Assembly: GCF_910592395.1 (NCBI RefSeq)
Contig: NC_088325.1
Span: 6,663,501-6,727,500, forward strand
Length of the DNA stretch: 64,000 nucleotides
Direction of reading: 5' to 3'
Source of the DNA: Lineus longissimus
Lineage: Eukaryota > Nemertea > Pilidiophora > Heteronemertea > Lineidae
Shown: positions 32,001 to 42,639 of the stretch, in pieces
Numbering within the stretch: position 1 is the stretch's first letter
How the letters are laid out: every line of letters begins with the position of its first letter
Notes under the pieces: generated by a model
What the model was told of the DNA's origin: nothing
What the model saw: only the letters and a program-made list of their open reading frames with translations
Database searches by the model: none
Program-made: the position numbers and the translations under genes

Positions 32001-33712
32001 CATATCCTCAGCCGTTGTTTGAATCATTTTTTCAAATTTGTTTGTTTATTTACTTTGCAGAGAAACCCGAAACGTCTCTCATGGGTGTGAATCGGATAGG
32101 TAAAAAAGTAATCGAAAATATTCAGGGCTAAAGATCAGATACTGCCAGACTAGTATGGACGGCTGCATGACATACACCGTGCCTAAACCAGAGGATACAT
32201 ATGCATCCTTTTCCGCTTATCCCGATAAGTCATATTATCATTATGTGGTGGAAGGTGGTGATGTTGTGTACAGATGCGCGAGCTTCAAAAATGAAGTTGA
32301 TCACGAGACAAATTTAGCTGAGTCGGGTTGGCTTTAGCTTAATATGAGTATGACGATTATAAACACGCCAGATAAGCTCGACATGTCGAACATAGAAACG
32401 TCGCTGTGAATGCAACATAATCCGAAAATCTATTCATTCATACTTCATGCTGGCTTAAAAGGCTAAGTCTGATGAAGATTAAATCCATATTTTGTTCTTA
32501 ATTTCTTTACAGCTGTTGTTGCTATAGTTTGCATTCTGGCCGGAGCAGGCATTGTAGCGATAACAGGCGTCATTCTGGCTGTTGTTCTATGGTAAGCTAC
32601 TCTGGATACAGGTCTGTTGGTAAAACGACGAGTACTCAACAGATTTCGGTGAAGTTGAGGGGGGGGGGGGGCATATAGTTGTTGACACTGGTTTCATGAT
32701 CGAATCATATACAGGATCTACAATAAATATCCCAGTAACTATCAACACATAAAGCTAGCTGATGGAATATTAGATAAATAATCTTCAAGATTCTTATCAA
32801 ACATTGACGGTTCATAGCGTAATGAATAATTGTGTCATACCAATGTGAAATTAACCTGCCATGTACGAGTGAGGTTTTGATTTTGATAGCTATTTCCGTG
32901 CAATGACGAGAATCCCTACTTCCAAATCTTAGCCTCGCTGATAAAACTGTATTTACTTCTGTAGGCAACGTGATATGCTGCGATGGGGGAAGAGGCCGAG
33001 TCATCGACCTGCAAATGACACCGTTGATTACGATGATACCAGGGTTGAATTCACAACAGCCGGAAATCGCCCTGCACACACCAACGCCAACATTCAGACT
33101 GATTACGTAAATGATGTGCTTGACCCTGTACGCTGGCGTGGACAAAACCCCTCACAGCCAGTGCCTTTAGGGCACCACGTTCCGGTTTACGGGGTCCATG
33201 GGAATGAGCCAATGGACTCAGACGATGACGTGGGTGCGAACGACTACGCGACATGGCGGCAAGGTGTTCTAGGTCAAAGCCCAGTTCCTGAACCTCAGCA
33301 GAATCAAACGGAGTATGACACATCCGACGAAGAGTATGGGCAGAACGTCTTAAGCGATCCAAAAAGCGAGCAGGAGAGACAGGAGCCTGAAGGCACATAC
33401 AATGACCAACGAATCCTCGTAGAAGACGCACATATCGAGCTAAAAATCCTCGTAGAGGGACAGCCTGACCAAAGCGCAGCAGAGAGCAGTTCAAGCCAAG
33501 CCAATGGGGCCCATGGGTGGAAACCAAGTCGCTCGAATGTGGCCCAAGAGTTGACTCCAAGACGCTCGAATATGGCCCAAGTGTTGACTCCAAGTCGTTC
33601 GAATGACGATAAGTCAAACGAGCATGAGTCACTATATGCGCACTTAGATCCAGTAGCACCAGTAACTCATGGTGGAGATTATTTGGACTTCAGACAACTA
33701 GATTCGGAATAG
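29046..33712 (+). CDS. Two-Ig-domain membrane receptor with ITIM-like tail (5' end not found)
   Basis: Five exons join in phase: Ig1 29046-29339, Ig2 29766-30071, linker 32061-32099 (boundaries phase 1-1), membrane exon 32513-32591 (phase 1 to 2), tail exon 32965-33712. Ig1 has both Cys (RFECATSG, DRSGTYTCKA) and the core Trp. Ig2 keeps YVWSKDD and YENYTC but lacks the first Cys. The membrane exon gives a 26-residue Ala/Val/Ile segment ending in Trp. The 248-residue tail is acidic and Ser-rich and has SLYAHL (ITIM consensus), TDYVND (YxN, Grb2-type) and GDYLDF. This is the plan of an inhibitory or paired immune receptor; that role is inferred. No signal-peptide exon is seen between the Gypsy element and Ig1; it may lie left of Gypsy. 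Confidence 0.75.
29388..29651 (+). repeat. Duplicated 79-bp block in intron after Ig1
   Basis: 29388-29466 and 29573-29651 are near-identical (from TTGAAGAGGGTGAAACATTG to GGTCCCAACAAAA). A recent local duplication; no function is evident. Confidence 0.85.
30072..32060 (+). other. Receptor intron, no feature recognised
   Basis: Long intron between Ig2 and the linker exon. I see no gene and no clean transposon ends. Confidence 0.4.
32126..32337 (+). other. Possible degenerate sushi/Ig-like exon in an intron
   Basis: After an ATATTCAG acceptor (to 32125) a phase-1 frame runs to a TAG at 32335-32337. It contains RYC, then VVEGGDVVYRC and ESGW, the spacing of a sushi (CCP) domain lacking its third Cys. 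No donor is seen. It may be a relic exon or an alternative last exon for a soluble form. Confidence 0.25.
33523..33620 (+). repeat. 33-bp coding minisatellite in the receptor tail
   Basis: Three tandem units encode P-[SR]-RSN-[VM]-AQ-[EV]-LT-like 11-mers, the third diverging into RSNDDKSNE. They lie just before the ITIM-like SLYAHL, so copy-number change would vary its distance from the membrane. Confidence 0.8.
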
Positions 33713-34078
33713 GGTATCAACATCCCAATAGGCGGCGCAGATATTTACCTATATATGCGTAAAAAATACGTCGAAATGCAGTCAAGATTAACGATACGTC
33801 TCTGTCACGACAAGGAAATACCCTAGTGACAGTCAGTGCCACGTGGAAACGACCGTGGTTTTGCTGGAACCCTATTAAGAACTATCAGAAAGCTCTTAAA
33901 GGGACACGAGTCGATTTGTTTGTCTGTGCTTGTGATATCATCGACAAACAGGTGGCGCATGATATATTGTATTGTAAACGTATTCTACAGGAAGGTTGTG
34001 ACCGTCGGTTACATCACGCCAGTTTTCGTGGCTACTTGGTTCCATCGAGGCCGCAAAATTCCGCTGTACGCTTTAACA

Positions 34079-34084
34079 AATAAA
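34079..34084 (+). terminator. Polyadenylation signal of the receptor gene
   Basis: AATAAA about 370 bases after the receptor stop codon, with no earlier canonical signal noticed. The 3' UTR would end near 34100. Confidence 0.5.
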
Positions 34085-34285
34085 AGCTATTTTTGCCGCA
34101 AAAAGTTCTTACCAGTATATCTTCTAAAATGAGTGGTTTTGTAATATATTGCGTACATTTGAGCACTGACATGACTGAAGTACTGTAGTAGCGTACCTGG
34201 GGACGACAAAATTCGAGCTTCGTGACGTAACCGAAGGTCTCCACCAGTCCGGTCCTATAACGTATCGATATGTACGATATCCATA

Positions 34286-35443
34286 TATGGGCGGTTATAT
34301 CCGCAATAAATGGAGGTTGCAATTTTTATATTGACGTTACCAATTTTATAAGAAGGTTGCAAATTTGGGTGGTTAAATTAAAGACGTTAGAATTTATGAC
34401 ATTAACAAATTTAAGACGTAAGTAATTATAGACATGGCGATTTACGGAGGTTGTGAACTAGGGTCGTATTGTTAAAGAGACGTGGTTTTATACAGACGTG
34501 GTTTAATACAGACGTTGTGTTATACAGTCGTATGTTTAACAGCCGTTGGGGAAATGAAAGAAGTAGTTCGGCCGTTGTTTACCAAACAACGACGACAACA
34601 ACGACCCCGTTGTGCATTTGTATTGTATACCTTGCATGCTTGGAGAACATGAATGCATTCTCGGTTCTGGGTGATAGAATTGAAAGAGTCGTCGGTGAAA
34701 TCAAATTTGCAATTGAACATGAATCTGAAATTGACGATGCTGTCGATATTCGATTAGAAAGTGTCATGCGTGACCGTATTGATTTTTGTGTTGGAAATGA
34801 AACCACAGAAAATATTTCGTGGTATTATCAATGATCAGCAAAGTGACGCCGGTGAGACTGCTGCTGCCCAACCCCAAAGAAATATTTCGCAAGGGCCTAG
34901 CGGTGGAAGACCTCGTTTTGATATCCCTAGGGAACAGATGCAATATCTTTTGCGTAAGTGTCCGCGATATTTCGATAAGCCTAGGCCTATGTAACTATAA
35001 TAAGAAGAATAGGCTAGTTCAGATTCATCTATCACCCAGAACCGAGAATGCATTCATGTTCTCCAAGCATGCAAGGTATACAATACATATACACAACGGG
35101 GTCGTTGTTGTCGTCGTCGTTTTGGTAAACAATGGCCGAACTACTCCCATCATTTCCGACACGAGCGACACGAGCGCAACCCAACGGCTGTTAAACATAC
35201 GACTGTATAACACAACGTCTATATTAAACCACGTCTGTATAAAACCGCGTCTGTTTAACAATACGACCCTAATTCACAACCTCCGTAAATCGCCATGTCT
35301 ATAATTACTAACGTCTCAAATTTGTTAATGTCATGAATTCTAACGTCTTTAATTTAACCACCCAAATTTGCAACCTCCTTATAAAATTGGTAATGTCCAT
35401 ATAAAAATTGCCACCTTAGTTATTGCGGATATAACCGCCCATA
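34286..35443. mobile_element. Long-TIR DNA transposon, 6-bp target duplication (IS3EU-like)
   Basis: Two arms of about 400 bp (about 34286-34690 and 35020-35443) are inverted copies, beginning TATGGGCGGTTATATCCGC. TCCATA flanks both ends (34280-34285 and 35444-35449). The arms carry a run of short motifs (GTTATACAGTCGTATG, GTCGTTGTTG) that pair along their length. The centre has the start of a transposase-like protein. From family knowledge, 6-bp duplications and GRPR-x-x-IPREQ proteins fit the IS3EU group; I recall this rather than tested it. Confidence 0.8.
34649..34994 (+). pseudogene. N-terminal fragment of an integrase-type transposase
   Basis: An ATG at 34649 opens a frame (NAFSVLGDRIERVVGEIKFA) that is lost near 34780-34830. 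It continues in another frame with GGRPRFDIPREQMQYLL, a motif at the start of DDE integrase-like proteins in many invertebrates, then ends at 34994. The catalytic core is absent, so this is a non-autonomous derivative. Confidence 0.5.
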
Positions 35444-35449
35444 TCCATA

Positions 35450-35850
35450 GTCTTCAATATATATACACCCGGGAAGAGTCTAGCTGCCCTAGTGGTGGGG
35501 AGGAGAACTATAGTTTGCACAACTTTTATGGAGACATCAAGGTTTCGTTGAAGGAGAACTTTCTTCCATTAGATTTTCTTTTGAAAGTGTTTAAATTCAA
35601 TTCGGATCCTATTTGTTTCTGCGGACGAAAAGCAAAAAGTTAGACCAGAATGAATTCTGATCCAATCTTTAATTTACCGGATCAAAAATATGTGTTTTGC
35701 AAACGCCACTATAGTTTTCACAAAATAGATAGAGTTGATGTTATGAATGTATGATTGCATGAGTTTCGGTTCATTTTTATTGTAAAAAATGTCACCTCGT
35801 TTTTCAAAATTAGCCTCTGAAAGCGTGGCGTTGGCCAAAATTTAACCACT
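35450..35850 (+). repeat. Receptor 3' flank, duplicated at 49548-49985
   Basis: Blocks ATATATACACCCGGGAA, ACTTTCTTCCATTAGATT, GCGGACGAAAAGCAAAAA and GCCACTATAGTTTTCACAA occur in the same order at 49548-49985. A partial third copy starts at about 35944. The two long copies lie downstream of the intact and the broken receptor genes, so they are probably part of one segmental duplication. Confidence 0.8.
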
Positions 35851-35999
35851 AAAGTCGGCACAACTATTTATCGAACTTACTTCCAGCGGAGTAAGTTCTG
35901 ATAGTATCGAAGAAATTCCCATTTAGACTATCTTATTCTGATGTTGCGGACGAAAAGCAAAAACTTAGACCAGATTAAATTTTGATCCAGTCTTAAGTT

Positions 36000-36784
36000 G
36001 GTTTATGCCTGTTTCGCCTATTCCTGTTTCGCCTATTCCTGTTTCGCCTACAAAATTCCTGTTTCGCCTATTCCTGTTTCGCCTATTCCTGTTTCGCCTA
36101 CTTTCCAGTACCCCTACAATAAATCGACTCTCCCACGGGGAACCTTAGGGATGCATGTCCATTTTATGGGGAAAATGTGAGGGGACAATTGGATATGTTA
36201 ACGATGTGATGACAATTTGACTAATCAAATGCCATCAACTTTGTTATGCCATGACCGTTTTGAAAGAGTCACCTTGAAAGCGGGGACAGTCCGGGACTTA
36301 TTTGACCATAGGACCATAGGACCATACTGACACACAGTAAAAACTAATAGATTAAGTAGAGTAAAGCAGTCGTTTATTTTATGAAAACTGAATTCATGAG
36401 TTTTTGATAAAAATACATAATATTGTACATTCTCATAATTATTTGATCAAAATCAGCTGTAAAACCCATGTCATAATATACATGTAGGTACAGCACATAT
36501 AAAGTCAAACAAGGTGGAAAATACATATCATGATATTATGTCAGACAAGGTAACTGATGGCATCAACGTAACTCATTATGTCCCTCTCTCCATTGACGTA
36601 TTGTTTCAATGCGTACATTATGTGGCTCTCCTCGGGTTTGGTCGGTCAGTAAGGGACGGTTCATATTCCTACGTCTGTGGGGAGGTTAGCAATACATTTG
36701 AATAGGCGAAACAGGAATTAGGCGAAACAGGAATAGGCGAAACAGGAATAGGCGGAACAGGAATAGGCGAAACAGGAATACACC
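36000..36784. mobile_element. Element with 15-bp iterated inverted ends, 8-bp duplication
   Basis: The left end (36007-36102) has six copies of a 15-mer, CCTGTTTCGCCTATT, and the right end (about 36703-36778) has five in reverse. CTTAAGTT flanks both sides (35992-35999 and 36785-36792). The outermost bases are GGTTTATG on the left and GGGTGTAT on the reversed right. The interior (about 600 bp) has no recognised gene. It inserted into a duplicated receptor-flank block. Confidence 0.85.
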
Positions 36785-36815
36785 CTTAAGTTACCTTATC
36801 AAGGTTTAGTATATA

Positions 36816-36973
36816 CAGTAGAACCTCTCTATTAAGGACACCCTCGGGACTGACAAGTGCTGTCCTGATTAGAGGTGTCCTGATTAGAGAGGTCAAATTG
36901 AATGGAAACAACCAATTTGGGACCAAAACTAGTGTCCTTAATAGAGAGGTGTCCGCTAAGGGAGGTTCTATTG
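36816..36973. mobile_element. Mariner-type MITE
   Basis: 158 bp with imperfect TIRs: CAGTAGAACCTCTCTATTAA at the left, and the reverse complement of the right end begins CAATAGAACCTCCCTTAG. TA flanks both ends. TA duplication and size fit a Tc1/mariner-derived MITE. Confidence 0.7.
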
Positions 36974-37417
36974 TATATGAATTTTGCCAACACCAATTTA
37001 AGTCTGACAAGAAGACATATTTGATATTGCTAATGTATACCAGTACATGTATAAGCTTCTATTCATTATCATTGTAAAATGGTATGCTACATCTGTTTCA
37101 GAATAAGCTGTTGAAAGCTTGGCGTTGGCCAAATTTTGGTGAAGACCACTTTTAATAATCCAATTGTAGACGAATGGACTTATTTACGTATTTGGACGTA
37201 TTTTGATTGCATGTGTCCGAGTTGGCAAGGTTTGATCGTTTAGAAGGTTTAGTTTTTAGTTTTGCATGACTGTATAATAAACATTGATAAAAAATAACTA
37301 CTAAGAAAAATAAATTGCCGTGATTTTTGATTTAGCTGACTAAGGAGATTTCTTACGCGACCTGTGTATTTTCGTGGATGTAAAAAGACCGTGGAAAAGT
37401 TAGCTGTTTTATGTTAG

Positions 37418-37650
37418 TATCGTACGTCAACCCATCAAATACTTATACTGCTCTTAATGATGATGAATTAGGTGATAACATCAGAAAGTCATCAGGTTCT
37501 AAGAAGAACACAAAGACGAAACAGTGGGGATTTCCGTTTGTGAAATTCACGACCCCCTATAAATCAGGAGCCCGGGGCTCTCGCCACTTTGCCACTGATT
37601 CCCAGAATCTAGATTCAGAGAAGGGATGGGAGGGTACAATTATAGTATAG
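37418..37650 (+). other. Orphan cytoplasmic-tail-like exon
   Basis: A TTTTATGTTAG acceptor opens a phase-1 frame of 76 residues ending in a stop at 37648-37650. It is Ser/Lys-rich without hydrophobic runs and has SYVNPS (YxN) and, eight residues on, TYTALND (YxxL). These are tail-type phosphotyrosine motifs as in the receptor next door, though the sequence is not alignable to it by eye. It may be the last exon of another receptor whose upstream exons are lost, or an alternative tail. Without transcript data it is uncertain. Confidence 0.35.
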
Positions 37651-38791
37651 ATACTATTCTTAACCCCCTACATGACCCTCAGAACAGCCTAGTGCACACA
37701 TCATGTTGTACATTTGGATTAATGGGTGTACCCTTCGCAGATCCAAATGCACATTACAAACATTCCATAATATACTTGGCTTCGGACTGATCCGTGCTCA
37801 TCCGACCGTGGGCCCGAATCATTTAGGTGACACTGATAGGACATATTTGATCCGTCAGCTATAAGTCATGAGCATTTTTATCAAATCTAACGCAATCGTC
37901 TAGTTGAGGTTTTTTATTCCATATCGAGCTACTCAGATTTAATCAGGCTAGCTATCAGGAAATCATATCAGGCGAGCGACTCGCTTGTATAACTGGTAAA
38001 ACTGTGGCTCCAAAACCGGCCAAATAGCGTCTAATTCACAATATATTTCCATTCCCAGTATTTTCGTTCATGTTTTATTAGTCTCTGGACATTCTAAATT
38101 GCATTCGCACAGGGAAGTACCGAAATATACCGAAATGGCCACGACCACTTATTTGTATTCAGGGGAATTGCACAAATAACTGTTTAAATTAAGTAGTTTC
38201 TATCTATCGTTCTAATTTGATCTGATCATTTGATCTTTAATGCCCTATTTGGGAAACAGTATTTTCAGCAGTTTTCTAGAAATCCGACCTTTCAGGAAAA
38301 AGTCGGACAATATCGGACTTTTGTCGGATGAATCAGGAAAATGTTATAAAACCTTTGAAAGGTCAAAACAAGCTTCCTACTAGTGATAGTCATAGACATG
38401 CACTTTAATGTATCGTTAACCTGAGTTCGGACCCTGAGAGTCCCTGTGGTCGTGTAACTTGAAACCTGTCTCTCCCCGAATCTCCCTTAATTTGCCCATT
38501 AACATCAGACGTACCTAGTCTGTATTGAAATTGATACTGAGTATTTTCATAAGTACAAAATATTCATAACCACATTTGAGTAAAACCATCAGTAGAAAAT
38601 TTTAACACCAAAATGTCACCAGAATAGTATGAAGAAATGAATATTTCGACTGATCTTATACGTGCTGTACTGCTCACCAATCCCTATCGAAGTATAGCCT
38701 TATATTTGTGTATATACCCGCTTGTATCTGGTCACATTGTAGCAATGTCACATTAAAGGCACTATGCTATCTGGTTTTAGAAACCATCAGC
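37651..38791. other. No recognised feature
   Basis: AT-rich sequence between the orphan exon and the sulfotransferase exon. Nothing is recognised on either strand. Confidence 0.4.
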
Positions 38792-39285
38792 CTATCTCCA
38801 GGTGGGACTGCCTTTGCACCGTCTCGACAGAACCTCGTCACTTGTGATTAAAATCACTTCAAAATCTCTCAGCTTATCATGAAATTGTTTTGCCTCTCGT
38901 CCAATTTTTCCCCAGAATGTCTGGTTGAAATTGTCAAAGAATATGTAATCTGCTCTACTCGATCGCTTATGAAGAGTTTTGAGATATGTAAAGTTTCTCC
39001 CCGACTGGGGCTTAATTTGGTGCTTTTTATCGAGGTTTTTGTTCAGGTGCAAAACGACTATCTCTTCTGCCTTCCAACACAACATGCGCTTCAATAGTAC
39101 AAGCAATTCTTTAAAGTATTCCGTGATGGCTACGAGGCGGAAGTGCTTGTCGATATACGCAATGAACTCCTCCACTACCGCGGGGTCATTCTCCGAATGG
39201 TGTGAGAATCCAAACTCCGTGCTGATAAAGTTTTGAAAGTGTTTGCCGTAAATGGTATTTTCCTTTAAAGTGGGGTTTTCTATGT
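38792..39285 (-). CDS. Galactose-3-O-sulfotransferase-like, C-terminal part only
   Basis: An open minus-strand frame of about 160 codons from about 39285 to the stop at 38792 matches the C-terminal half of the Gal3ST family: FRLVAITEYF, LLVLLKRMLCW, and FFDNFNQTFW. These enzymes are Golgi type II membrane proteins that move sulfate from PAPS to the 3-hydroxyl of galactose on glycans or glycolipids. The N-terminal half with the membrane anchor and PAPS-binding loop is absent nearby. A weak AG (ACATAG) precedes the frame, so this could be a last exon; a processed fragment is equally possible. No internal stop. Confidence 0.6.
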
Positions 39286-39309
39286 TTTAATGGGGTCGGT
39301 CCCTTAATA

Positions 39310-39730
39310 TTCAGAGCCCATGGATGGATCTATAATGATTATTACCAACCACGCTTTACACTAGGATCCCATCATAGATTCTATGATAGTAGATCCACTG
39401 ATGGGCCGTGGACGTTCCATTGATGAGAGTTCCATCATAGGCCCAATGACGGTGGGTCCTATAAAAATGAACGTGAACGTATGCAGCAAAGTACATGCCC
39501 ATTTGAGTAACAGTCTTCAGAATTCTGGAAAATAGGAATATTTCACCTATTCTGCTATAAATTTGTTGATGGCCTGATAACGGATTCCATCCATGGATCA
39601 ATGATAGGCCCATGGATGATACGACGATGGGTTCCATCCATGGGTCTGAATGGGGAGTCTTCATCATATATGCATGGATTGGCCATGGGATGGAACTCTT
39701 ATGATTAATCGCCGTCATAGACGAATGCAT
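39310..39730. repeat. Palindrome-rich ATGGATCCAT-type array
   Basis: Motifs such as CCATCATAGA, ATGATGGG, CCATGGATC and TCCATCCATGGG recur in both orientations. The style is like the TAGTCC arrays at 24-28 kb but the core differs. No period is strict. Confidence 0.5.
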
Positions 39731-39739
39731 GAGCACTTT

Positions 39740-40907
39740 TGCCTGTGTAACGCAGCCACAGTCACATAATATTAGCTAGCCTATCTCCAGCGTTCACCAG
39801 TAGTCGATTAGATGTGAAAGCTAGTACTCCGAACTACAAAAAGACAAGAAAGTACATGCCTATTAAGGTTGTCGGAACGAACTTTGAATAAAGCCGCAAC
39901 ATGTCTCACTCGTGGGAAGTTTTGGCACCAAGTGTTACCAAAATGTATGTCTACCCAGAATTGCCTTCCCTCATTCCCACATCTCAGCTGCACGTCCCTT
40001 CCTCAGCAAACGTGTTATTATAGTTTGGCGCAAATTCATCAAGGTATCTTACATATTCATAAAAGGGCCATTTCCCATAAGGCCAATTGTATCATATTTG
40101 TTTCTGGTTAACACCCCCTTGTGAATTTTGCATCCTCTTTCGAGTTCAGACTTTTTTTTACCTTAGACAGTCGGTCCATTTTCGGTAACAAAGTCAACAG
40201 TTCTAGAGAGGTATGTCATAGTTACCCAGACCTTCTTGGTCAGGATGCCTCGCTTCAAAAAATTATTTCATTTGTATCAAAATGGTCCATTGATTATAAG
40301 AATAATTTGATTTTTGCGTTTTGATGACTTCGCCGAATTCAACTCGGACGCCCGGCACGCCGGCGACTATAATTATTTTGATCGCACGTCAGACTGCGAC
40401 GCAAGCCTATAGTTCTTTACATTGGCGTCAAATTACTGATTGCACGTCGATCGGATGTATGGGCATGCGTCGAAGTATGAAATCGGCTTTATCTGGACTC
40501 GCCAATGGATCAGGTAATTATCAGTTGATGTGGTCTAACCAACCGTAAATAAACATTAGACAATTCAATATGTAGAGAGGGACTGAAAGGGAACTAAAGC
40601 AGGGGCTAGGGGGTCAAATTAGTAATCATCACAAGACTAGTATGCATAGTTAGGGGAATGGGTCATGTTTGGTTTATCATTGAATATATTCCTCGTGAAA
40701 GCGTGAATAGTTTCGTTGTACTGTCAGATGGGAGAGACCCCTATTGGCATGTCCGGGTAACTCAATCTGACCTACCTGGCTCTTCCCTACAGACGCCCTT
40801 TAAATAGCAAACAGTGAACTTATTTTCAGGCATCATCTTATTCTAATAAAAATTCAACAATCCTCGTTTTAGTATTTTGACCTGAATCATTTGCAAATAT
40901 CAGAAAA
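39740..40907. other. No recognised feature
   Basis: No gene-like frame. The frame at 40321-40548 has no family features or splice context. Confidence 0.4.
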
Positions 40908-42115
40908 TGAAATGGTCCAGGGACCATGCGCTCACCTCGGCTAATGTAATGCATGTCATTTGCAGTGGATATGGGGAGAACAGTTTCTGGCTAGTTTCAC
41001 CAGTTTTGATTCCATTGAATACTATTATTCTTTTTGGCTCAATGGCACAAAAGAAAATTACCCGTACCATCTAAGCGTAGCATTTTGGTTATAAAGTTGA
41101 CTGAATTTCAGGGTTATTGAAGAGTGTACATGTCACATGGAAATTAGTTGACCTCTCTTAAACAGTTTAGGAGTAATAGGACTTTGTTGGATTTTCACGA
41201 TGGCGGCCTGGCGGCCATATTTGTCATGGGATTTGACTGAAAATTAGGGATATTGATGAGAGTACATAGATACATAATCACATGAAATTTGGTTGCAATC
41301 CGATCATTGTTTTTGGAGTAATAGGACTTTGTTTAATTTTCAAAATGGCCGCCTGGCGGCCATATTGGTAGATGGATTTGACTGAAAATCAGCGACTTTG
41401 TAGATAGTACATAGATATACAATCACATGAAATTTGGTTTCAATCCGACTTTGTTTAATTTTCAAGATGGCCGCCTGGCAGCCATATTTGAGGTGCGAGC
41501 GGGACAAATTTTTTGGGTAGAATAGAGGGTCCCTAGATATATGTCCTCACAAGTTTAGAACTTTCTAGCTCAAATAGAAACGAAACGTGCCATCACCAAT
41601 CAGTGATTTAGAGAACTTTGACCTCTGTGACCTTGAAAAGTAGGTCAAATCAAAAAACCCGGGAGATATGTCATTGAACCTTATTAGATACACCCACCAT
41701 AAACATTTAGTCACTCAACGTACAATCATTAGCATCAAAAAGGCAAAAAACCAATTTCCAAGATGGCCGCCTGGAGGCAAGAAAAATACGTCAAATCAAA
41801 AACCCGTACCATATGTTATGTATCTTTATTAGATGTACCTATGATAAAAATTTGGATATGATCCAGCTATGCATTAAGGAGATATAGCACTTTTTGTGTT
41901 TATGGTTTTAACCACCTGGTGGCCAAATCAGGAATCAGACCGGACTGAAATTTGGTCACCCAGCTTTCATTACATGGGGAAACATGTGTACCAAGTTTCA
42001 AGTCAATGGCTCCAGTAGTTACGAAACGTGCCCTGCTAATGGACGACGACGGACGACGACGGACGACGACGACGGACGACGGACGCCACGCCAAAGCAAA
42101 AGCTCAGAGGTGAGC
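40908..42115 (+). mobile_element. GCTCACC-ended repeat, copy a
   Basis: Starts TGAAATGGTCCAGGGACCAT (a terminal palindrome) and GCGCTCACC, and ends with a GAC-rich microsatellite (42041-42090), AAAGCTCA and GGTGAGC. Inside are 130-180-bp repeats with AATGGCCGCCTGGCGGCCAT, and one TGACCT cluster at 41619-41647. Non-coding; class unknown. Confidence 0.7.
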
Positions 42116-42639
42116 TAATGATAAGTGATCGTTAGAGATTGTCCATAAGTTTTTTGACAAAAAAACAATTAATCGACTTTTGTTGGCCTTATTGCCATTA
42201 TGGAACAGACGATGCAATGCTATTGGTTTTAGATAGTATCATAACCGTTATAATAAATCTTATATCATCCCATGGCCTACATTGTCTTCCGGAATCAATG
42301 TATTATACGGTAAATTCAGACTTGTACAGTATATTCCCTCATACAGTAGTCTTTACTGCATGCGACACCATCCTGAGATGTGGATCAGTTAGAGAGAACA
42401 CTAGCCCGTTGAAATAAGCTGTTCATCGATCACATGTGCGACCTCGACAAGGCCAGAAATTACAGCCGCATGTAATTTAGCCTACTGCGCAGACGGAAGC
42501 CCCGGCTCTGTAGTATATTCACTATTCTCAATACGCCCGTGCGTGGAGCTGTTTTGTTGACATTTTGGGGAATTTGTAAGAACTCCCTATTCGCGCTTGC
42601 GATACCTACGAAAAACTAATTGAACAATACGTTTAACCA
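42116..42639. other. No recognised feature
   Basis: Sequence between repeat copy a and the start of detectable homology to the receptor intron near 42640. Nothing recognised. Confidence 0.4.

Noticed and set aside
36001-36102. 15-bp direct repeats looking like a short CRISPR array
   Set aside because: No unique spacers, and the repeats are mirrored at 36703-36778 with a target duplication outside; the genome is animal.
40321-40548. 75-codon frame on the + strand
   Set aside because: Composition and lack of context give no support for coding.
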